Source: Omphiscola glabra
Taxonomy: Eukaryota > Mollusca > Gastropoda > Lymnaeidae
Length of the DNA: 64,000 bases
Direction of reading: 5' to 3'
Assembly: GCA_964017045.1 (NCBI GenBank)
Contig: OZ024811.1
Coordinates: 8,643,674 to 8,707,673 of the forward strand
The position numbers and the translations under genes were made by a program. This document shows positions 11,627 through 24,900 of the stretch, in pieces. The notes below the pieces were generated by a model, which was given only the letters and a program-made list of their open reading frames with translations, had not been told where the DNA came from and searched no databases. Numbering within the stretch: position 1 is the stretch's first letter; each line of letters starts with the position of its first letter.

Positions 11627-12749
11627 AAATGTAGCCAGTTGTCAAATAACCATTGGAAACCACATGACAAGGCTCTCACGCGTATCAGAATTCTGGTTCT
11701 CTACACGGCAGCAGAACGAACAATCACAACAGAGGAAATCTTCTATTCCATATCATTGAATATTTATCAATTTCTTAAATTCCAAAAACACGTTTTAATT
11801 CTAATTAAATATAATGTTACATTTTATCAGGGACCGTTCATTATTTTTTAAGCATGCCAGGACTAAATGAATTAAATGTTTAAAACTGATACTTACTAGA
11901 GTTTTTCATCATTATCAAAAGGGTTATTTTCTGGACATAGTGTATATATTAATATTAAGGCTTATCTCTTATACATATATTACGCCTCTGGTATGACTCG
12001 TGGGCTCCTTCCAAATTTACTGCTTCCATTTCCGGTTCCTTTCTATTCAGCAAATTTGGAATTGAGAGTACACTATAAATAATTCTATATGTTTGAAAGA
12101 AAGTATGGTTCAATGAGTTCAATAGCGCGCAAAATACAATTCCCGTTAACTACGCTAATTGATCTATTTTTTTATACAACGCAACTGCGTTTGGCGCGTA
12201 ATATTTTCTTTCGAAAAATAAAATCGTCTCAGTTTAAGTATGGTGTAAAAGATATTCGGTTTAAAAGTGGTTGGGAAAATATTTAATATAATTCATAGCC
12301 GTGAAATAAAAAGTGTGCAGTGACGTATCATTGGGGGGGTGGGGGGTGGGGGGGTGGGGGAGAGGGGGTGTAGCTTGAGTTCATGTTTTGTCAAGTAACT
12401 TTAGTAGATGGGAGGTTCACGCATTGCTGCCGCCAAAGCTTGGCGGGCTATATCTAGTATATATATATATCGTACTTATAATAATTTATAGGTTGTTGTC
12501 AAGTAATGATCACGCATTACCTGTAAGACCGTGTTTTTTGTTTGTTCTTGTCGTAACATACAGGAAACAATTTGATGAAAGAACTTAAACGCCAGGTTAA
12601 CAGAATCCAACTTGTTTATTTCCACTATGTCTCACAATGTACATTGTACTCTAAGCTTGACTGTACAACGAATGAGGTGTTTTCTCTATGAAATAAATTC
12701 ACATAAAGGATGTCCCTTGATTCACTTATATTTCTATAGCGCTGGTCAC

Positions 12750-12930
12750 GTTCTTTGATGAGCTCTTCATCTTATATCATGTTTTTATATTAATGTTCTT
12801 TTATGAGCTCTTCATCTCATATCATGTTTTTATCTTAATGTTCTTTTATGAGCTCTTCATCTCATATCATGTTTTTATCTTAATGTTCTTTTATGAGCTC
12901 TTCATCTCATATCATGTTTTTATATTAATG
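12750..12930. repeat. 45-bp tandem repeat, 4 copies
   Basis: Four nearly identical 45-base units beginning GTTCTTTTATGAGCTCTTC. Confidence 0.93.
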
Positions 12931-13259
12931 TATTGAAATATGATGTTAAAGTTAAGTCTTGTACTTCTATTTTAATATTTTGTATTTATATGTGTTACAT
13001 TTATAACCGTTGTATTGACATATTGTATTTAAAAATACAAAGTGACATTGCCATGTTCCATATTTCACGACACCTTTGCATCATTTATAATTATATGATC
13101 TCCAGGTGTAATAATAGCTAAAACAAAGATGGAGGATAAAATATAAATATTTATTGAACATGATAGCACGTGAGAAGCAAATTTAATAATAAAATAATGA
13201 AGTTATCAGCTTCAGAATGATGTCTTCCTATAGAATGATGTAATGGGTAAACAAATTAC

Positions 13260-13475
13260 ATAAGGGAAAAGGTAGTGGGGAAATTACATGTGAAAAATAA
13301 TAGTGGGGGACAAATTACATGGGGGAGAAAGACAGTTGGGGAAAATGACATGGGGAAAATGACAGAGGGGGGGGGTCACATTTCAGTAGGGGAAAATGAC
13401 ATAGGGGACAAAATGACATGGGGAATATGATAGTGTGGAACAAAGGGGGGACAAATAACATGGAAACAAATTACA
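13260..13475. repeat. G-rich degenerate repeat
   Basis: Irregular repeats of AAATGACATGGGG type, purine-rich on the plus strand. Confidence 0.6.
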
Positions 13476-13599
13476 GAGGGGGGCACAATTCATATGATAA
13501 AATGACATAAGGAAACTAACGTTCAGGGGCATGACCCGGGGGGGGGGGGGGGGGGGGCTAGACTGCAATACTGATTACCCCCTTGTAATTACTCTGTTA

Positions 13600-13770
13600 G
13601 AGACAGGTTCATTGTACAAGTTCATAGAACAGGTTCATTGTACAGGTTCATAGAACAGGTTCATTGTAAAGGTTCATAGAACAGGTTCATAAAACAGGTT
13701 CATTGTAAAGGTTTATAGAACAGGTTCATTGTAAAGGTTAATAGAACAGATTCATTGTACAGTTTCATCT
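13600..13770. repeat. Minisatellite ACAGGTTCATTGTA
   Basis: Alternating ACAGGTTCATTGTA and AGGTTCATAGA blocks repeat about six times. Confidence 0.85.
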
Positions 13771-13854
13771 TCAGCATATTTAATATAGCTTATATTAACT
13801 TATATTTGTAAAAATTTAAACAATTTTTTTTAAATGTCCTTGTACGATTATTCT

Positions 13855-13990
13855 AACCCAAGACAATTCAAACATAAGACAACTCTAATATAAGACAATT
13901 GTAACAGAAGACAATTCTGATTTAAGACAATTGTAGCATAAGAAAATTTGAACAGAAAATGTCATTGCAAGACAATTCTAACATGACAAT
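13855..13990. repeat. Minisatellite AAGACAATTCTAAC
   Basis: Degenerate units around AAGACAATT(C/G)TAAC repeat about eight times. Confidence 0.75.
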
Positions 13991-14126
13991 TTTTATAGTA
14001 TTTTTGTCTGTGTTGTCAAATCTGTTTTAATTATGCCCATATTGACTTATACTAGTGTCTAACAGACTGGTCAGCACACAGACTGGTCACAGCATTAATA
14101 AAGCCTGACAGAGACTACATATATCT

Positions 14127-15489
14127 AGAGGCGTCACTAGGGGGTGTGGGGCACACAGGGTGACACCCTAACATGGGGTGATACCTAATGGAAAATATCA
14201 AATTTGATAGAGCCCACTCGAGTCAGTTTCATAGCATACCTAATTTAAATACTAGAGAATGGAGACACCAGACAGAGTACCACCAGAGAAGAGTGCCACA
14301 AGAACAGGGTGCCACCCATGTGTCCAGTGGATTATTCCATAAGAAGCCCAAAGTGGATCATGATTTAGGGGCGTCCACTTCTGAAAAATGTCAGCAATAA
14401 ACTCATATGCCCACTCCTTTTATAGTTTATAGCTCGTATTTTGCAGTCATTTTTAAAAGCATTCCTGACCTTTCACACACCTGGCCTGTCACACACCTTG
14501 CCTATCACATATTGGACCTATCCCACACTTGACCTATCACACACTTGACCTATCACACACTTGACCTATCACACACCTGACCTACCACCCACCTGGCCTA
14601 TCAGACTGACCAGATGTCTGGAAAAATCATAAATCCATGTTGGGCAAGTTGAATTGAGTTTCAAGGATTTTTTCCATTTTTTTTAAAGGTGGAAAAGTTG
14701 ATGACCCTAGTTCTGACATTCAAAAAAACTGGAAAGTGATGGACTGGACGACAATGTTGCCACAGTGTCTGGATTCTATATTTAATGAATTTGTGACTCA
14801 TTTACTTAACTTGTGTGGTCATCATAGTGTCTAACATTTGTTGGTAATCTGATGAGAATGCCGGCCTTCTTTTCTGCCTCCACTAATAGATGAGATGTTA
14901 TGAATTGAACACACCGGAATGTCTGTGAAAAGACAATGAACAACAAAAAACCGGACTGCTCATCATGCTGCAGTAAAATCAGTCTAAGAAAACTTTGAGG
15001 AATGTATGGTGATGACTAAAGCTCTAAGTGTCACATGTGAAATTTGGACACATGAGGTCATTTCACATTTCTCTGCTACCTTTACTTTTGGGCTGATATA
15101 CCTGAGGCAGCAATATCGGCAGAATAAAGGCTCAACTCTTGACAAAGTGGTGACCAATTTAGACTTTTTGTGCATGAGGAGAAAAATCAAATAGTGGAGT
15201 GTGCAATTGAAAAAGCACTGCGAAGTCTTCACAATTGTGGACAGACGGAAGCCAGCAAAAAAACATATTTTTTACAAGCTTTTACCTCAAATTCAGTGTT
15301 TTCTTCTTATAGCTTTGTTGCTTTATGACTTAATTTACAAACAATAGTATAAACGATTCTGTATACTTTGGTTAAGAATTACTTGGTTGAGGGCCTAAAG
15401 TGAGGGGGGGGGGGACTGGGGATGAAGTCCAGAGAGGGGTGATGCCATGTGTTTACCGCACCCAATGACATAAACCCTGCAACGCCTCT
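14127..15489. mobile_element. Element with AGAGGCGT terminal inverted repeats
   Basis: Left end AGAGGCGTCACTAGGGGG and right end CCCTGCAACGCCTCT are inverted copies, 1363 bases apart, with G-rich subterminal sequence at both ends. No target duplication is obvious and no transposase is visible. It contains the TCACACACTTGACCTA repeat (14470-14600), so it may be a composite. Superfamily unknown. Confidence 0.45.
14470..14600. repeat. 16-bp minisatellite
   Basis: Units TCACACACTTGACCTA repeat about eight times with small changes. Confidence 0.9.
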
Positions 15490-15596
15490 GGATGGAATAG
15501 AATTGGCCTTTCACATAATATTTGTTTTTTAAAAATGTAATTAGTTACATACCATCCAATTAAACATTAGAATAAAAAAAAAAACTTTAATCTATG

Positions 15597-15602
15597 TTTA
15601 TT
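15597..15602 (-). promoter_or_regulatory. Candidate polyadenylation signal, TBC gene
   Basis: AATAAA on the minus strand about 220 bases after the TBC stop codon. Confidence 0.4.
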
Positions 15603-15823
15603 TCAATTCATTGGATCTTTTCTAAATATAAGCCATGAAGTCTTACATTAAAAAAAATAATTAAGTGAAAGATGTTAATTACCCTTATAGGTTTAAATGC
15701 CTATCAACCTTTAAAACTTACAAATGTTAATTACCCTCATATGTAAAAAAATGTCCAATTAAAAGGTTATGTGAAAAAGATCATTTCTGAAGTGCAACAG
15801 AGCACTCAAAAGTTCAGTCCCAT

Positions 15824-15974
15824 TCACTTAAACATAAAGGAAAAGAATCCTGTCTTGGTATCTTGTTGGGACCTTGTGTCCAGCAGCTGGAAGCTCTCCC
15901 CAACTGTTTTCTTACAATAGATGAAGAACAACCTTTCTGACTTGGTCAACAGGGAGTCAAGGTCAAACTTGAAT
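15824..15974 (-). CDS. TBC gene terminal exon
   Basis: 151 bases: FKFDLDSLLTKSERLFFIYC, ESFQLLDTRSQQ, ending FFSFMFK and TGA. Acceptor TTGTCCAG. Matches the last helices of TBC domains. Confidence 0.87.
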
Positions 15975-18900
15975 CTGGACAAAGTTCAAGGTTAAATCTG
16001 ACTTCAGTATTTCATTTAAATTGTTCTCTGTAGAGTTCAAAGTCTGTGTAAATTAGGGGTCATTGAAGAGGTAATGGTCTTTGATAGTGTATGGTGTATG
16101 ACAGGGGTCATTGAAGAGGTAAGGGTTTTTGTTAGTGTATGGTCTATAATAATGTACTCACACTAGGGACTATGATATTGTAGGATATCTTATAGTAGGG
16201 TAAAATATTATATTAGGTGTCTATGTTAAAGTAGGGGTCTATGCTGTAGTAGGGGTCTATGACATAGTAGGGGCCTAAGTTATAGTAGGCATCTATGTTA
16301 TAGTAGGGGTCTATGTTTTAGTAGGGGTCTATGATATACTAGGGGCCTAAGTTATAGTAGGCGTCTATGTTATAGTAGGGGTCTATATTTTTAGTAGGGG
16401 TCTAAGTTATAGTAGGCGTCTATGTTATTGTACGGTTCTATGTTATAGTAGGTGTCTATTTTATAGTAGGGTCTATTTTATAGTAGGTGTCTATGTTACA
16501 GTTTGGTCTATGTTATAGTAGGTTTCTATGTTATTGTAGGGTTTAATGTTACAGTAGGGCTCTATGTTATAGTAGGGATATATTATAGTAAGGGTCTATT
16601 TATAGTAGAGGTCTATGTCATAGTTGGGTTTTACTTGATAGTAGGGGGTCTATGTTATAGTCGGGTTCTATGTTAGAGTGTGGTCTATATTATTGTATGG
16701 GTCTGTGTTATGGTAGGTGACTATTTTACAGTAAGGATCTATGTTACAATGTGGTCTATGTCATAGTAGGGGGTCATGTTTCAGTGTAGTCTGTTTTATA
16801 GAACAAGGTCTATGTTACAGTGTGGTCTATGTTATAGAATGAGGTCTTTTAACTTATAAAGGAAATAATTTATCTCCATATTTCACAGTTCAACCATTTA
16901 ACCGTTCAACTATTTAACCGTTCAACTATTTAACAGTTCAACTATTTAACAGTTCAACTATTTAACAGTTCACTATTTAACAGTTTAACTATTTAACAAT
17001 TGAATTATTTAACAGTTCAACTATGTTTCTGAACATTGTTTATTTCACAATGAACAATCTCAGTATTGAGCAAATAGAGACATATAAGTTTATGGCATGA
17101 ACATGGCCAAATTCTGTATAAAAATGTCAACCAAAGACTTTTCTATCTTAAAAAATTATACAATTTTGGGCATAAACAAACAAATTATTATATTATTTTG
17201 AGTGCAACAATTGGAAGCCTACTAAATTTTATTACTACCTGCTGGTGTGGTAATTTTCATTGTCTGATATTAAACGCAGATTGAATAGACTAATCAAGAA
17301 AGCTAGTAATATCACACAAACTAAACATCCTTCATTTGACAAACGATTTGAAGAAAAATTCTGTTTAAAAATAAAAAAGTATTGAATGATACATCACACC
17401 CACTTCTTCACTGAGAGCAGCTCAATTAGGGCCAAATATAAAATTTCTTTTGTTCCCCAATCTATCAGAATGTACCAGCGTGCTATCTCGGCTGTTACAA
17501 CATCTAAATAATCACTAACTAAGTAATTATTTTCCCTAAGAGAGTTAAGTTTTATGGTATATGATGGCTAATTTGTAGGTTAAAGAAATACTTTAGATGT
17601 CTTGTGTTTAAATTGTTCTAATTGTAAAATGTAGTCTTGAAAAGAGGATGTATTTATTGATGTCTTGAAAAGAAAATGTATTTATTGGTGTCTTGAAAAG
17701 AAGATGTATTTATTGATGTCTTGAAAAGAAGATGTATTTCTTTATGTGTTGAAAATGAATATGGGCAATGAAATTTTTAAAAAAATATTTCCATTTATTT
17801 GGACCAGTAAAAGAATCTTTTCTTAACTTATTTTACATTCAAACAAATTATAGGAGGGATCTACGATAAAACAATTGTTAAGGACCTTTTCATGTATAAG
17901 GCTGAACAACTTGCTTGTTATTGACTTACTCATTTATTAGGCTAAAAACCTGGCCACAGTCCAAGCAGTTAAAAAACTCTTCCCTGCATTCAGTGAGAAC
18001 AGTCGCACACATGAATACTTCAAAAGTATATTCTTTTTGTGTTGTCAGGGCGGTAGTCCGTACATCACCACCTGCCAATACAACATACATACATCACCAT
18101 CTGTTGTTAAATGAAATGATACATCACCATCTGTCAATACATGATACATACATCACCATATGTTGTAACATATATGCATATCACCATCTTTCAATTTCTT
18201 GATACATACATCACCATCTGTCAATACATGACACATAAATCCCTTTGTCAATTCGTGATACATACCTGTTACAACTGAAAGAACTGATTTTATAATATAA
18301 TAATTGGATAGACAGGGTTATGGGAAATAAGCTTTAAAACCAAAGTTACAAATATAACTTGGATAGAACAATTCTTGTTACAAATATTATATTGATAGAA
18401 CAATTCTAACTGATTAAATACATCACCTGTACTTTCAAATTCTTTCATTTCTTCTTTCATCACAGCTCGGGCAGCTTCTAAGCTGGTCAGCTCAATGTGA
18501 TGGCTGGACAAAATCTCAAAACATCTTAGTGAGTCTTCATAGCTGAACTCTCTTTTAAAACCAAGCAGTAGCCATCTATTGAAAGTACAAACAGTAGCCA
18601 TCTATTGAAAGATTACAAGCAGTAGTCATCTATTGCATGATTACAAGCAGCAGTCATCAATTGAAAAAGTAAAATATGTAGCCATATTTTTACATGTACA
18701 TGAAGACAAAAATGTAGACAGACAAAACATAAAGATACTAATAAAGACACAGATACTAAGACATAGTAAAAGAACATAAAAACCATGCAAACATAGAGCT
18801 ATATGAATATATGAACAGTGAAACATAAAGATATAGTAGGAAGTTAACATGGGAACATAAAGCTATAAAATGAAGTTAACATGGAAACATAAAGATATAA

Positions 18901-21900
18901 AAGGAAGTTAACATGGAAACATAAAGAAATAAAAGGAAGTTAACATGGAAACATAAAGATATAGTAGGAAATTATCATGGAAACATAAATATATAGTAGG
19001 AAGTTATCATGGAAACATAAAGATATAGTAGGAGATTAGCTTGGAAACATAAAGATATAGTGGGAAGTAAACATGGGCAAATAAAGCTATAAAAGGAAGT
19101 TAACATGGAAACATAAAGCTACAAAAGGAAGTTAACTTGGAAAAATAAAGATAAAGTGGCAAGTTAACATGGAAACATAAAGCTATAAAAGGAAGTTAAC
19201 ATGGAAACATTAAGCTATAAAAGGAAGTTAACGTGAACAAATAAAGCTATAAAAGGAAGTTAATATGGATACATTAAGATATAGTAGGAGGTAAACATGG
19301 AAACATAAAGCTACAAAAGGAAGTTAACATGGACAAATAAAGCTATAAAAGGAAGTTAAGATGGATACATAAAGATATAGTAGGAGGTAAACATGGAAAT
19401 TTAAACATGTAGGAAGTTACAAAAATGTAGACAGACAAGACAAAAGGATACTGTGATGAAACATAAAGATATAGTAATATGTTAACATGGAAACATAAAG
19501 ATATAGTATAATGTTTACAAGGAAACATAAAGATATAGTAGGATGTTAACACACCTGTGACAAAAAAATAAATTTCCCAAATCAATCATGTCCAGATGTT
19601 TCAGGAGAGCAGGGTCCATCTCCTGCAGCAACATTCTAACAAGGTCTGGGATAAAAGATAATCACAAAATACAAGACGATTATAGTCATGATACAATTTA
19701 ATCACAAGATCTGAGATATGATATATAATCACAAGATCTGGTGTCCAATACAATTTATAATTGGAAGATCTGGGGCCAAATATAACTACTAGATCCAAGG
19801 CCTGATATAATCACTAGATCTAGGGCATAATATAATTGCAATATTTGGGGTTAAATATAATCACTAGATCTAGGATCAAGTATAATCATTAAATCTAGGG
19901 CCCAATTATATTACAATATCTAGGATTAAATATAATCATTAGATCTAGGGCCCAATATAATCACAATATCTAGAGCCAGATATAACCACTAGATCTAGGG
20001 CCCAATATAATCAAAAATAGGGAAAATCTGAAGAAAAAAGAGATTTACTAAAAAAAAAATGAAGTGGTGACAAAATGTCTTAGCAAAAAAGCTATATTCC
20101 TTTTTTTGTTTTGTCTCTTTATTTTTTCAGGTTTTCCCCACAACCTTAGGGGAACTTATTCTCTTCTACCAAACCTGATTACAGTCCCTCTCCACTTTTT
20201 ATTATGCAAAATATAGTATACTCACAAGTTATGTGTACTGATTTATTTCCTCACCTATTTTGTGTGTCATTCCTTCCTCCATAAAATCATTTCCTATTGT
20301 ATCCATGTAAGTCTCAAAGCACCAGAATGCTTCTACCTGTGAACAACACAAGTTAGGGTTAGGGTTACAATACTAGTGATGTCTTTAATCCACTTTAAGG
20401 TTAGGGTAGTCTTTAACAAATTAACAATTAAAAAATTAGGTAAAGTTTTATGTTTTTAGAACTTTTAGATAAAAGAGATTTCTTTAAATTGAAAAAATGT
20501 AATTTGACCTTACCTCTGACTTCATGATGTACAGAAATCTGGACAAGATGTCATTCATTCCCTGGGCATATCCAAGTTTTTCATTATAGGCAGAAAATGT
20601 TATGAGAATCTCCCTAAGCTCTGACAAACGAGGATTACCTTGACCACTGAGATAATAAATATACAGTTTAACATTGTCGTGACAACTAAGTTATTAAATA
20701 TATAGGATAGCATTGTCTTGAAAACTAAGGTAATAAATAAATAGGATAGCATTGTCTTGACAACTAAGTTATTAAATATATAGGATAGCATTGTCTTGAA
20801 AACTAAGGTAATAAATAAATAAACGGGTGAGGATTGTATTGACAAATAAGAAAATAAATATTCTTAACATAATTGGTGTACTATGGGGAGGACTGCAGTC
20901 AGATTGAAACAATATAAAATATATGTTACCATAATTGGCTACCATGCCTGAATTCCCTCTCTACCTAGTTACAATGGCTATTGTCTCAATGCATATGGCT
21001 ATCATGTATAGTCTCAATGTTTATGGATAAAATGACTATAATCTCACCAGACCTGTTTACTCTTACGATTTTGGCGTACAATTTACGAATTTTGAGATAT
21101 ATACATTATATATACTGTATGTTTATTTTTTCTATTTAGATACTGTATTGAATGATTTTGTGATGATATTGTAAGATTTTAAGAGTTTGAGGGTAAACAG
21201 GTCTGTCTCACTGTATATGGCTACAAAGAATATAGTCTAACTATATATGGCTACAATGACTATAGATTCACTGTATATGGCTATCATTGTCATGACTATA
21301 GCCTCCCTGTATATGGCTGCCAAGACTATAGTCTCAATGTATATGGCTATCATGACTATAATTCATCTGTATATGTCTATTAGGAATATAGTCATACTAT
21401 ATTTGACAGACCCCAAACTCCTAAAATCACACAATATTGTCTCAAAATTGTAAATAACATTAACTTAATAGTACATAAATAAACAAACATTATATATAAT
21501 GTATACACTAACTACTCGCATCGCGTGTTTAGTGGGATCAAAATAAGTTGGTGTCAAAAAAAATTGTAACTTCTAAAAGTAGATGACCAAAGTTTCTATT
21601 GCAATCTTAGGTCACTTTGTTTTGCAGATTTGTATTTGTTATAGATATTAATTTATATTGAGTGAATGTGCAGATCACATTATCACAGTCTGTCACTGGT
21701 AAAAAAAAAGTTACTGGCTAAATTTAATGTGGTTCAAATTCAAAGTCAGATCAGCTTCAAATAAAATGTATTAAAATAAGAATTAATTAACAAATGATGA
21801 CATCTTTTAAAAACCTACCAAGTAACTTGAGTTTTATAATTTAGGAAAAGCTGGTTTAAAAAAAATAAAGAAGAATCAATATCCATTAAACTTATTTTGC

Positions 21901-24900
21901 ACTAATATATTATTGTCTAACAGCAATCACAAGCAGTACCAAACAGCGGTGTTAAAAATTGTACAGCTGTTTTGTGTTCTAAAAATAGATTTCAACAGCC
22001 CTCTCAAATCTTATAAAATATGTCAAAATCTAATGTCGCTGCACGGAACAGTAGAGAATCCATTCTCTGTTTCCGTACTCGTTGCGGTTTGCTGAATGAA
22101 ATAATTATGTCACAAAATTATGTCATAGAGCACTGAAGAAAACAAGAGCTGAAATTGTCTCAAAGGTGGCTACGCTAATATTACTGTTGCCGCGAAAACA
22201 CACAAAGCAACAATATGACCATCACCATTATGAAAATGTGTTAATGTGATAGACTTAAATATTAATACCCCCCCCTCCTCCCGTTCACAAAATCTCCTAA
22301 ATCAACATCCCGTCTTCCCCTCTCAGAGCAAACCAATAGTATTTCTTGAACCATTCACTGTTGGATGAAGAAAGAAGGTCAAAATAAAACCGAAAATGCA
22401 CTTTTTAATTATTTTTTAATCAGAAAAACTAACAAAATGTATATATTTTCTATCCGGTTTCTTAAAACCACAATTGTGACACGTCTTGGCGTACAATTGT
22501 AAAAGACCTTAAAATTGCACATTGTATGGCAGAATCGTAAGAGTAAACCGGTCTTATTACAATATCTACCTGAAAAAGGCTTGGTCTCTGTCAGTTCTGG
22601 GCACATCTTTGTCAATGACTCGTATATTTGATCGAAGTTTTGCCACATCAATCTTTTGGCGATTGACTTGAACCTGTCAAAATAAGAGAAAAACTTTAGA
22701 AGTACTCTCATTTAACACATTTAGCACTCAAAGTGAAACAATGAAGTTTTAAAAGTGAAAAATGAAGTGTTAATAGTGAGACATATACATTTGTTATAAT
22801 AAAAAAAAAAGTAAGTGTTTACCTTGTTGAAAATTAAGTGCTAATCGAAAACCTTTTGACGCACAATTACATGAAGAATTATTCACTGTTGGCTCACCAA
22901 AGAAAAATGTATATTTTATAGGGGCCAACCATTTAGTACATGCACACTGGGGGGGTGGGGGTCAATTTTGGGTACATGTGCATATGGTGGGGAGAGGAGG
23001 GGTCTCTGCATGAAGTATGTACATTTATTACAAATATTCTACAAATACAAAAAATCATGCTAAAATTTTGACAGTTCAAAAAGAGATATTTATATTTTGA
23101 ATGCTGAAAATATTAACACATTTTGAAGGAATTATCGTCATAATGTTGCCATGTGTTTTCACAAATGAACTCACTAGATAACACTCAAATAGTACTCAGT
23201 AGTAGCAGTATTACAGTAATACTTCGTCCACCCTATGTTCAACATGCATGAGACATATTCCCTCACCCTTGGCTGTGCCAATGCTTCCTTAAATTTTTTG
23301 ATTCCCAACACCTTTGTCAAATTTAGGTTTTCACCAGGAGCCCTTTGTTAAATTCTAACAAGTACAGTTGGACATAAACATAAGAAAATAAAGGGTTGGG
23401 TAAAAATCTGGTTACTGCAAACAGTAGTTACTCAAGTCTTTGCACCACAACTGCTAGATGTCATTTTGCATTAAAATTGGAAATAAAATAATGAAAAGTG
23501 TATTATTTCACGGTGCCCTTGTAAGGAAGCAGAAGCAAACCAGGACAGGGTCAAACCGAGGAAATGCGACACCTGGGGCGAAGCCAGATTATGGCACAAC
23601 TTAAGAAAATAATGCCCCACCCCGGGCAGACCAGTAAAAAGACTATTTTTAGTGCCCCTAGTCTTTCTGAAATAAATGGGATTTTATATTTTAATTCACT
23701 GTTATCTTATTCAAAATTGATGTTGGCTTCTGGTGTGAATGCCCATTTTGCCCCATTCTCATGGCACTGCTTGAGGGCAGTGTGGCACCCAGATCAACTC
23801 AGCGTATATAACATGGCATACACTGGGCTGGTCAAACTGGTAACACAAAATATTTTTTCCTGTGATGTCACAATTATCTGAAATTTATTTGATTTCATTT
23901 GTTTTTATGTTTTTTTGTTTGTGGAGGGGCGGCGAAAACTTCTTTTATGTACGCATTAGGGCAGGGGTTCTCAACCTGTGGGTTGCGACACCTTTGGGGG
24001 TCGAATTACCTTTTCCAGGGGTCGTGTAAGACCTTCAGAAAAAAATACACTCTACAGTTATGAAGTAGCAACGAAAATAATTTTGTGGTTGGGGGTCGCC
24101 ACAACATGAGGAACTCTATTAAAGGGTCGCGGCATTGGGAAGGTTGAGAACCCCTGCCTTATTTTGCATACCTACTAAATTGATGGCCCCATCCTGTAAA
24201 CTGTTGGGCCCCATGCAGGGCTTGTATGATATTATATTTTCATAGCTTAACTTTAGAGAAACTATATTCTAATACTGGGTCAGATCATTCAGAACTCAAA
24301 CTAAATTATAAATGACGTGAAAGCTATAATTCCTCTAAGTCCTTCAAGTCCTGTAAGTCATTATGTGTTCTGAGTTTACAGCTATTCAAGGGGTATTGAC
24401 AGCACTGACAGAATGTTGGAAAACTGAAATTTATTTATCTTGAGGTGTTATAAAACTTGTCATTACCAGGTCTTGTAATGGCAGGAGTAAGACAGATGAT
24501 GTCATTTTAATGGGCATGCAATTTCATAAGCCAGAGACATAATGCCGCTTAACCGGGCATGTAATGTCATAATTAAGAGACATGTCATTATTTACCTGAG
24601 CTTGTAGTCTGATGCAGTCAATATTTTGCTGCAAATCAATGGTGCGCTCCATTAGATTGTGATAACCAAGGGCACATATGTCGATCTGATCTAATAATAT
24701 GAAAAAAGTTGGTTTTGTGATATGAGTGACAGTGACAAGTATGTTACTGAAGAACAGGGAGGTAACCCAAAAGGCTTCAAGGGCCACTTTGACAGCAAGT
24801 AAACCTTACGAGTGCAGCATGTCATTTCAACTGATAATAAACGAAACAACTGTTAAAAGCTGTTTAGAATTATAATGATATGCACATAATGAAAGGAATA

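Larger units (their letters stand above)
11273..15823. other. Intergenic region between LPMO-like and TBC genes
   Basis: The two genes converge here (plus then minus). The stretch holds 3'-end sequence, tandem repeats at 12750, 13600, 13855 and 14470, G-runs, and a 1.36-kb element bounded by AGAGGCGT inverted ends (14127-15489). No coding exon was recognised. Confidence 0.6.

Noticed and set aside
22409..22711. 100-codon minus-strand frame over the Arg-finger exon
   Set aside because: The true coding frame is a different one; only the phase-0 reading between splice sites gives IDKDVPRTDR.
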